This document shows, piece by piece, positions 8,384 through 14,707 of a stretch of DNA of 22,504 nt. Source of the stretch: Candidatus Poribacteria bacterium. Its GTDB lineage: Bacteria > Poribacteria > WGA-4E > UBA9662. Location: assembly GCA_002729015.1 (NCBI GenBank), contig PBVO01000112.1:1-22504 (forward strand). The letters run 5' to 3'. Below the pieces are notes generated by a model. It saw nothing but the letters and a program-made list of their open reading frames with translations. It was not told the DNA's origin and did not search any database. Made by a program: the position numbers and the translations under genes. Numbering within the stretch: position 1 is the stretch's first letter; the number at the start of each line of letters is the position of its first letter.

Positions 8384-8410
8384 GCCAGAAAATAGAGGAT
8401 AAAGAGAAAA

Positions 8411-8995
8411 ATGACTCAAGAGAATCAGGTACATCATGAAAACGATCCATTCTATAAACTGTTGGCCACAAAATATGATCAAGAAAAGGAAGCGTTGGGT
8501 ATCCAGATCTTAAATGATCATTCCCAGATTGCAACCCTCGAATGGGTCGGGCCGGACGAACAAGGAAACCCCTTCGTGAGAGGTAGTACAGCTCTACACT
8601 ATGCAGCCAACGACGGCAAGCTGAATCTAGTTCGAGAATTAGTGCGTTTTGGTGCTGATGTCAATGCGAGTAAGGCCAACTGGTATCGATCGGTACTGTC
8701 GTGGGCAGCCAACAACGCGCGCGTTGATACCATTCATCTACTGCTGAGTTTAGGAGCCAGTGCTAATTCGCTAGATTGCCTACATGCTGCAGCTTGGGGA
8801 GGATCAGCCAGAGGAGAAGGAAAAGAAGATCCGTATGCTGCTGTACTGAAAATTTTGGTCGAAGCAGGTGCGAATCCTAATGATTCTCGACACTATAAAA
8901 ACAGAACCCCACTGAAGATAGCTTTAGAATCAGGTAATACGGGAGCCATCACCTATTTAACCTCCATTGGTGCTGAAGCTACAGAAACCAAATGA
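8411..8995 (+). CDS. Ankyrin-repeat protein, 194 residues
   Basis: After an N-terminal helical lead of about 55 residues, four ankyrin repeats follow: S-T-A-L-H-Y-A-A-N-D-G-K (from about residue 58) with LVRFGADVNAS; VLSWAANNARVDTIHLLLSL; C-L-H-A-A-A-W-G-G-S with LKILVEAGANPNDS; and T-P-L-K-I-A-L-E-S-G-N with a terminal helix. These are good consensus repeats (T-P-L-H-x-A-A, L-L-x-x-G-A-x-x-N). The gene is intact, unlike its upstream neighbour, and starts 28 bases after the pseudogene's end, with AAAGAG just before the ATG. The next ankyrin gene begins 18 bases past its stop, so the two are probably co-transcribed. It is a likely cytoplasmic protein-binding scaffold; the partner is unknown. 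Confidence 0.88.
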   Translation: MTQENQVHHENDPFYKLLATKYDQEKEALGIQILNDHSQIATLEWVGPDEQGNPFVRGSTALHYAANDGKLNLVRELVRFGADVNASKANWYRSVLSWAANNARVDTIHLLLSLGASANSLDCLHAAAWGGSARGEGKEDPYAAVLKILVEAGANPNDSRHYKNRTPLKIALESGNTGAITYLTSIGAEATETK

Positions 8996-9012
8996 GCTCT
9001 AATTATTGATTC

Positions 9013-9804
9013 ATGATAACAGATAAATTTTTAACCTTAGCTTGTTTAGAATATACAGATCAAGATTGTGTAGATAGATATGCGGAGGCCCAATCCATGT
9101 TAGATCTGCATGGAGATCGACTGGAACCAGATATTTATACGGCTTCCGTTATTGGTGATGTAGATACTGTGAGACGTCATCTACAAACAGATCCGTTGTT
9201 AGTGAGACAAAAGGGTGGTCCACGAGAGTGGGATCCGCTACTCTACTTGTGTTATGGGAGAGTCATTAGTTCATCTACTGGCTACAACAGTCTAAAGACG
9301 GCAAAATTGTTATTAGAATTTGGGGCCGATCCCAATACAAACTTTACTTACCCATATGGTTCCATATTTACCGCGATTACCGGCGCCTTGGGTGAAGGTG
9401 AACGTGGGCCGGTTAACCAACCACCACATCAGTACAGTTTTGAATTAGCCAGATTGTTGTTGGATTCAGGCGCAAATCCCAACGATGGGCAGGCGCTCTA
9501 TAATCGAATGTTCAATAAAGATGATGAAACGATAAAATTGCTACTCGAATATGGGCTAGATGCGCAGCATAAGATTAATTGGGATGCAGACGGTCAATAT
9601 GGAATGCTCGATTTTTTGTTAGGATATGCAGTGAAGGAAAATTTCCAATCACGCGTTGCTCTACTGTTAAAATATGGTGCAAACCCCCATTCAAGGGACT
9701 ACTATAACCAAAAATCGCACTACGAAAATGCAATGGCTATAGATAACCTTCAGATAGCAGCTCTACTGAGGCAATACACCCAGACTGGGCCGCATTCAGA
9801 ATGA
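9013..9804 (+). CDS. Ankyrin-repeat protein, 263 residues
   Basis: This intact ankyrin protein belongs to a subfamily I recognise by its N-terminal block F-L-T-L-A-C-L-E-Y and by I-Y-T-A-S-V-I-G-D-V, R-E-W-D-P-L-L-Y-L-C-Y-G-R, L-L-L-E-F-G-A-D-P-N-T-N, GALGEGERGPVNQPPHQ, LARLLLDSGANPNDGQALYN-RMF and LLLEYGLDAQH. The long insertions between repeats (including the G-E-G-E-R-G-P-x-N-Q-P block) are normal for this group. It is a different subfamily from the gene just upstream, so the cluster is not a simple recent tandem duplication. Its ATG lies 18 bases after the preceding stop, consistent with a two-gene transcript. No catalytic domain, signal or membrane segment is present. The role is unknown. 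Confidence 0.88.
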   Translation: MITDKFLTLACLEYTDQDCVDRYAEAQSMLDLHGDRLEPDIYTASVIGDVDTVRRHLQTDPLLVRQKGGPREWDPLLYLCYGRVISSSTGYNSLKTAKLLLEFGADPNTNFTYPYGSIFTAITGALGEGERGPVNQPPHQYSFELARLLLDSGANPNDGQALYNRMFNKDDETIKLLLEYGLDAQHKINWDADGQYGMLDFLLGYAVKENFQSRVALLLKYGANPHSRDYYNQKSHYENAMAIDNLQIAALLRQYTQTGPHSE

Positions 9805-9915
9805 GAATGTTAGTGCCAATAGAAATCTTAGTTAATAAACAGGTTGCCACTTTCAAAGAACTGTAATAGAGTAGCCGACTATGATGAGTCAGTATCTGGT
9901 TTCTGTAAATTATAT

Positions 9916-10335
9916 ATGCCTACAAACTCGCCCAATATACCAACCCAGGTGAGCTTTCGCTCAGTTCCTTGTATTAGTGTGCTTGATATTCAACAAAGTG
10001 TTGATTATTATTGTCAAAAGCTTGGTTTTTCTCAGGAGTGGATACATGTCGACCAAGTGGGAAACACTGCTATGGTAGGCTTGCAACGTAATGGTATTGA
10101 AATTTTTCTGGATCGTAAGCTAAATCAAAGTGAGTTCAGATTACAGCTGTATATCGAATTAGACCCAACCAATATGCTGAACGATTTGCATCGGGAATTT
10201 GAGCAAAATGGAGCCATCATCATAGAACCTCCCAAAATGAGAGACTGGGAGTGGACGGTTATGGTGGTCTCAGACTTGGATTCGAATATACTAAAGTTTT
10301 GTGGAGATGAAAGAGAAGATCTCAAACCAATTTAA
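9916..10335 (+). CDS. VOC superfamily protein, bleomycin-resistance-like
   Basis: I choose the ATG at 9916 (139 residues). The frame is open back to a TTG at 9844, but the added residues do not look like part of the fold, and neither start has a clear ribosome-binding site. The paired beta-alpha-beta-beta-beta units of the vicinal-oxygen-chelate fold are visible: VPCISVLDIQQSVDYYCQKLGF (about residues 17-38), N-x-x-M-V-G-L-Q-R-N-G-I-E-I-F-L, LYIELDP with a helix L-H-R-E-F-E-Q-N-G-A, and the closing WEWTVMVVSDLDSNILKF. Positions that bind metal in glyoxalase I are not His/Glu here (Cys19 at the first), as in bleomycin-sequestering or other non-metal VOC proteins. It may bind or modify a small molecule. 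True drug resistance is an inference. Confidence 0.8.
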   Translation: MPTNSPNIPTQVSFRSVPCISVLDIQQSVDYYCQKLGFSQEWIHVDQVGNTAMVGLQRNGIEIFLDRKLNQSEFRLQLYIELDPTNMLNDLHREFEQNGAIIIEPPKMRDWEWTVMVVSDLDSNILKFCGDEREDLKPI

Positions 10336-10406
10336 AAGTTAAATCGTTTTGAAAATAATCTGCTACACTCGTTTAGGATTATGTGCAATTAAAAAGGTGA
10401 CAAGCG

Positions 10407-11258
10407 TTGTTCTGTCAGAACCATCCCTTGCATGACGTTTCAACTATCGATGAAGCACCATCTACTTATCTGCATGCGAACTTAGATATCTTTGCCGTAT
10501 TTGATCATACGCAGGACTCCGGTAATGTAAGCTACGGTGTAAGGTCAAAAGGTAAACGTTATTTTATCAAAACTGCTGGTAACATGGATATCCTCGGTGG
10601 ATCAGGGCTTTCCCACAGCGCACGAGTTTCTTTATTACGTAATGCTGTTTGTGTCAGTAATAGTTGTAATCATCCGGCTAGACCGATCCTACATGGAGTT
10701 ATTGAGTCTATACTTGGCCCAATGCTAGTCTACGATTGGGTTGATGGACAACTATTGTATGCTACAGCTATTACTCGAAATGACACATCTTCAGCCTTTC
10801 ATAGATTTCGGTTGCTACCGGTTATTGAAATTTTAAAATGCTTGGATACTATCTATGAATTACATAACTTGCTAGCCCAAAAAGGTTGGGTGGCTATTGA
10901 CTTCTACGACGGCTGTCTAATCTACGATTTCAAGCACCAGAAATTATCTGTGGTTGATTTGGACCACTACCACCAAGGGCCATTAATCAACAAAATGGGT
11001 AGAATGTTCGGCTCCGCGCGTTTCATGGCTCCTGAAGAATTTGAGCAGGGGGCCGTAGTTGATGGTCTTACAAATGTCTTCACTATGGGGCGGACAGCAG
11101 CGGTTCTCCTTTTCGATAACAACTTGAATCGAGCTCCATTCCGTGGAGCTGATGTTCTTTGTGAGGTAATACTGCGTGCTTGTCAACAGGAACGGGACCA
11201 GAGGTACCAGTCGGTTAAGTCATTCCACCTTGCTTGGCGGGAAGCACGCGGTTCATAG
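10407..11258 (+). CDS. Small bacterial Ser/Thr protein kinase-like protein
   Basis: This 283-residue protein starts at TTG behind a good AAGGTGA ribosome-binding site (6-base spacing). It has a compact protein-kinase fold. A loose nucleotide loop (D-S-G-N-V-S-Y-G-V, 37-45) precedes the presumed ATP-binding lysine K55 (RYFIKT). The hinge is LVYDWVDGQ. The catalytic loop is VAIDFYDGCLIYD (162-174), with D165 as catalytic base. The metal-binding D184 is in VVDLDHY, in place of D-F-G. The activation segment ends GSARFMAPEEFEQGA, and a C-lobe helix carries V-F-T-M-G. This matches a kinase group I know from Bacillus-type genomes (V-A-V-D-F-Y-D-G, R-F-M-x-P-E-E). The loop Asn of standard kinases is Cys170, so phosphotransfer may be altered. 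No transmembrane or sensor domain is present. It may phosphorylate a protein or small molecule. Confidence 0.78.
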   Translation: MFCQNHPLHDVSTIDEAPSTYLHANLDIFAVFDHTQDSGNVSYGVRSKGKRYFIKTAGNMDILGGSGLSHSARVSLLRNAVCVSNSCNHPARPILHGVIESILGPMLVYDWVDGQLLYATAITRNDTSSAFHRFRLLPVIEILKCLDTIYELHNLLAQKGWVAIDFYDGCLIYDFKHQKLSVVDLDHYHQGPLINKMGRMFGSARFMAPEEFEQGAVVDGLTNVFTMGRTAAVLLFDNNLNRAPFRGADVLCEVILRACQQERDQRYQSVKSFHLAWREARGS

Positions 11259-11290
11259 CAGTGGCATCCAGACATGTCCTCTTAGAGAAT

Positions 11291-11370
11291 AGGAGGTCTC
11301 GGTGAATGATCATAGAACATGGTATTACCCCAAGAAAGTGCCAACTAATCTGGAAAAACCTTTGAGGTAA
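11291..11370 (+). promoter_or_regulatory. Perfect Shine-Dalgarno before two very short frames
   Basis: AGGAGGT at 11291-11297 is the strongest ribosome-binding sequence in the window. It is followed by GTG at 11302 (22-residue frame ending at the TAA at 11368) and by ATG at 11306 (19-residue frame ending at the TGA at 11363, with better spacing). Neither peptide resembles anything I know. It could be the preserved start of a decayed gene, a leader peptide, or chance in a decaying region. Confidence 0.35.
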
Positions 11371-11489
11371 ATGGTATCTCAACATCGGAGTAGAGCAAGA
11401 ATGCCTCAACTCATTAAGCAACTACCCAATCCTTCTGGGTTATTAAGTAAAAATTGTAATTTCAAGGGAATCGGCTAATTAGAACAATC

Positions 11490-11876
11490 GTGACAACAAA
11501 AGCCGACAATCCTATCGAGCCTAGACAGGCGAGTTATCCCAGATTTAGCACCAGAGAAGATATTAATCTAGTTCCACAAGTGGCTCAAAGTGGAAATGTC
11601 AAGGGACTCAAGCTCTTGGCTTTGATCGAAGGACTCCCGGTTGCTATAACATGTCAGCTTCTCGTCATGCTAGTTGGATGAGTCATCCAAAGTGGTAAAA
11701 CTGATGCTTCGTTCAAAGACAATTACACTATCAACGATGGTTTATATTGGACGATGCGGGTAGTACAAGGTGGTTATACGAATCCCAACGGAGATTCCGC
11801 TACCGTCATTAGCTATTTGATCCAAGCAGGTGCTCATACTGGTAACATCCATCTTCATGCCGGTCGGCTGTTGTAG
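11490..11876 (+). pseudogene. Ankyrin-like relic with an in-frame stop
   Basis: A single frame runs from a GTG at 11490 to the TAG at 11874, interrupted only by a TGA at 11679. Before the stop it reads INLVPQVAQSGNVKGLKLLA, which has the A-x-x-G-N-V-x-x-L-x-x-L-L shape of an ankyrin helix pair. After the stop it continues with N-D-G-L-Y-W-T-M and GDSATVISYLIQAGAHTGNI, whose V-I-x-Y-L-I-Q-A-G-A is a typical end of an ankyrin repeat. The repeats are weak and nothing intact is left. Given the neighbouring ankyrin genes, I read this as another dead member of the same families. A readthrough or recoded stop is possible but not needed. Confidence 0.5.
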
Positions 11877-12087
11877 CGTTGATGAGGTCCTTAACAGAAT
11901 GAAGTCCAAAGGCAAATTTCGTCCAAATAATAGAACTAAAATCGATTGTGTAATGCTGGTGTCGATCATACTAGTGTTATTTAACATTGATGTCGATAGT
12001 TTTGGCACCATCGGTGAACTCAAGAAATGGCCTGACCAATGGACCTTCGACAGCAAATTTGATAACAATAGATTAGCTCTATCTAAT

Positions 12088-12531
12088 ATGATTATTGCCC
12101 GACTTGACCAAAGAGCCCCTGTCAACAGTCGTAACTTGAGTAGTAGCTCAAAGATAGGACATCATGCCTACTACTCTGACTCTCAGTCCTCCGGCCAATC
12201 ACCTATTTGGGTAGAACTCGGATATATATCAGCAATGGAAACTGTTTTTGTAGGAATGAGTTACTTGGCTAGCCGGAAGCGGGTCTATGGACCTGTAGCT
12301 GCCTCTAGTTTCGACCTGTTTATAGGGTTTGCTGGACTAAACAACGCATCTTATCAAGAAACTAGAGTCCATAAAGTTGGCCATTATTTGATCTCGGCCA
12401 GTTTTTTTACTAAATCACTTTATAATTTCAAATTGAGTAAAAACCAGAGCAAAAGTAAGCGATTTTGGATTAATTTTTCGGCATATAATATCTTGGTGTT
12501 TACAGGCTATTTCCTGGATTCATTGAGGTAA
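12088..12531 (+). CDS. Unrecognised small membrane protein
   Basis: The frame is open upstream to at least 11830. I place the start at the ATG at 12088 because the protein-like part begins after it, but the true start is unclear and the 5' end may be lost. The C-terminal 120 residues carry three or four likely membrane segments: P-I-W-V-E-L-G-Y-I-S-A-M-E-T-V-F-V-G-M, AASSFDLFIGFAGL, an amphipathic V-G-H-Y-L-I-S-A-S-F-F-T-K-S-L-Y-N-F, and RFWINFSAYNILVFTGYFLD. Charged loops (ASRKR, KNQSKSKR) separate them. The conserved-looking Asn/Tyr-rich last helix suggests a real family, but I cannot name it. The composition of the upstream open part (11830-12087) is not convincing, so it may be a fusion of relic and gene. 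Low to moderate confidence that it is expressed. Confidence 0.4.
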   Translation: MIIARLDQRAPVNSRNLSSSSKIGHHAYYSDSQSSGQSPIWVELGYISAMETVFVGMSYLASRKRVYGPVAASSFDLFIGFAGLNNASYQETRVHKVGHYLISASFFTKSLYNFKLSKNQSKSKRFWINFSAYNILVFTGYFLDSLR

Positions 12532-12709
12532 TACTCCAGAGTAGGCTAGCAAGAAACTTCGAGCTAATCTTGTCGTAATTGCTTGAGAACAGTGATAATA
12601 TTCCAATCTGTCTGCCTGATTTTACCAAGTTGATTGGTACTTGTCGATCGGCTTCTGGCTTCCTCCAGTCAGATAGTCTCGTTCGCGGATAAGGAGCTGA
12701 ATTACCAAG

Positions 12710-14632
12710 GTGCATCGTCTGATGAATTCGTTAAAATCCACAAAAGAACACTATCAATTGGCAGTTGAATTAGTCGTTTCGCAAGCTCAGAAAGATCCTA
12801 ATATAATCGCAGCGATCCTATATGGAAGTCTTTCTCACGACCAAGTTTGGGAGAAATCTGATCTAGATTTGTGGTTAATTACGGTCGATAATCCCAAAAA
12901 CACCAACTTTTACAGCTTAGTCTCTAATGATATTTTTATGCACGTGGATTTGATTCCTCGGGGACAGTTTAAGCGTAGTCTCGAAAGTGGCTTAGTGAAT
13001 TCATGGTCAGAGATGGTGTTTGTTCGCAGTACTCTTCTGTTCTCTAAAGATCGAACTATCCAGACGTGGTATCAAAATCATCACCGATTTCAAGTTGGAG
13101 AACGAGATAGGAAGTTTGCTCTGCTTCAAATTTTGGAGCGTGCTCTTCCTAAGCTAGAAATTGCAAAAAAAGAATTCTTTATCAAACAAGATATGGTTTA
13201 TGCTTTTATATCCATTTTGGATTTAATCGACTTGTTAGCCGGTTTTGAAGTCATCTGGAATGGAGAAGTACCCGGAAGGGAAAAAATCCAACCGGCACTG
13301 GAATATAATCCAACATTTTTTAACTTTGTCTATCATGAATTTATTAATCAACCCAAAACTGCTGACCGGTTGGAACAAGTCTTGATTGCTATTGACCAAT
13401 ACTTATTCGATCACCGTTCAATTTGCCAACCAATTTTTGATTATTTACAGAGTCAGAGCGGGCCACGTTCCATAACGGAGATTGATTCTCATCTCAAACT
13501 GTCTAGTCGCCAAGCCTCACATTTCAACGTCTACAATTGGCTGGCGTGTCAGGGAATTTTACAAAAATCTAGCCTACCTACCAGTCTGACACATAATAAT
13601 CTAGTTAAACTAGATGAGACAGCGTATAGTTATGACCCAGATTCTACTTCTATACCAGAGTTTGTAACTCAATCGCAAATCAATTCATCAATTGAACAAT
13701 TCATCGAACATGCACAATTAGATTCTAATGTGGTGGCAGGTCTTTTGTTCGATGATCCTGCACAGAATCAAAATCACCTTTGGTCGATGTCTTATCTTCA
13801 TATCACCTTGATTATTCAGGAGAAAGTTAAGTCTCAATCTCGCTACATCCTACAGCAAAATGGTATAGATTTGTGTGTAGATATGGTATCAAGGAGCACC
13901 ATCCGCCGAAGGTTAGGCCAGGCACGAGTTGGAGATGAATACTACAACTGGTTTGTCGACAGCCGAATCTTATTCACTAAAGATCCCACCATTCCGCAAT
14001 GGTACACTGACATCCAAAGGCATAATACTAAGTCTGATCAGATTGAAGTTGATAAAATTGCGCCTGTTTCCAGCAGAGACGGTCGTATCCAACTAATGAA
14101 TTTAGGTTGTATGCTGAGTGCGACCTTAGCCAAAGCTGAAAAATGGTTTTATGTAAAAAATGATTTGAATTATAGCTTTGTCTATATCCTAAAAGCCGTA
14201 GAAGATCTAGCTCGAGTCGAAATCTTTCGAAATCATCAAATCCCAGGCAAGAAGCCACTTCATCAAGCCGTGGAGTTGAAGCCTGACTTTTTTCGACTTT
14301 GGGGTACTGATTTGATAGAGCGAAAAAAAGACAAATTGACCGTTCAACAAGCACTTACCTCACTGACAGAATACATGTCAACAGGAACAGAAGAAATGTT
14401 CAAGCTTGTCCTCGATTACTTAAAAGCTGAAAATCGAATTTGTACTGCTACCGATTTGTATCATAACTTTGCCGATGAGTCCGTTGGATCAGTAGTTTTG
14501 GGTTGTGAATGGATGGTCAGGCAAGGATGGTTAGAAAGAATGGGGGTACCGTTGCAACTAACTCCCAACAGTTCCAGTACGGTCGAGGAAATTGCCTATT
14601 TGTACGATTTTTTGGAAGAAGATCTCTTTTAA
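12710..14632 (+). CDS. Tandem nucleotidyltransferase protein, second copy catalytically degenerate
   Basis: This 640-residue protein is an internal duplication. It starts at GTG with AAGGAG 13 bases upstream. Each half has the same order: an MNT/KNTase-like nucleotidyltransferase domain (about 15-120 and 325-435), an all-helical domain of the KNTase C-terminal type (about 135-235 and 460-560), and a winged-helix-like segment (about 237-300 and 562-620). The first half has the full catalytic set: G39-S40, D51-x-D53 (K-S-D-L-D-L-W) and D80 in HVDLIPR. In the second half the same positions read D348-D349, Y362 and H364; only the third carboxylate, D391 (CVDMVSR), remains. The flanking matches are close (F-S-K-D-R-T-I-Q-T-W-Y versus F-T-K-D-P-T-I-P-Q-W-Y), so the alignment is secure. 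One active and one inactive module suggests an intramolecular dimer. The substrate could be an antibiotic, a small molecule, or RNA/protein. Confidence 0.8.
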   Translation: MHRLMNSLKSTKEHYQLAVELVVSQAQKDPNIIAAILYGSLSHDQVWEKSDLDLWLITVDNPKNTNFYSLVSNDIFMHVDLIPRGQFKRSLESGLVNSWSEMVFVRSTLLFSKDRTIQTWYQNHHRFQVGERDRKFALLQILERALPKLEIAKKEFFIKQDMVYAFISILDLIDLLAGFEVIWNGEVPGREKIQPALEYNPTFFNFVYHEFINQPKTADRLEQVLIAIDQYLFDHRSICQPIFDYLQSQSGPRSITEIDSHLKLSSRQASHFNVYNWLACQGILQKSSLPTSLTHNNLVKLDETAYSYDPDSTSIPEFVTQSQINSSIEQFIEHAQLDSNVVAGLLFDDPAQNQNHLWSMSYLHITLIIQEKVKSQSRYILQQNGIDLCVDMVSRSTIRRRLGQARVGDEYYNWFVDSRILFTKDPTIPQWYTDIQRHNTKSDQIEVDKIAPVSSRDGRIQLMNLGCMLSATLAKAEKWFYVKNDLNYSFVYILKAVEDLARVEIFRNHQIPGKKPLHQAVELKPDFFRLWGTDLIERKKDKLTVQQALTSLTEYMSTGTEEMFKLVLDYLKAENRICTATDLYHNFADESVGSVVLGCEWMVRQGWLERMGVPLQLTPNSSSTVEEIAYLYDFLEEDLF

Positions 14633-14707
14633 GGATCGTACAATTAAATACCCACTGCAAAAAATCTATGGTTTTAGTCGTTTATTTGAAAAAGGATTCA
14701 GATTAGT

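Noticed and set aside
11742..12125. A 127-residue minus-strand open frame
   Set aside because: It overlaps the ankyrin relic and the upstream part of the membrane protein frame, has low-complexity Ser/Leu/Thr composition, and shows no motif.
14028..14354. A 108-residue minus-strand open frame
   Set aside because: It is antisense to the second copy of the tandem nucleotidyltransferase, whose match to the first copy shows the plus strand is coding.
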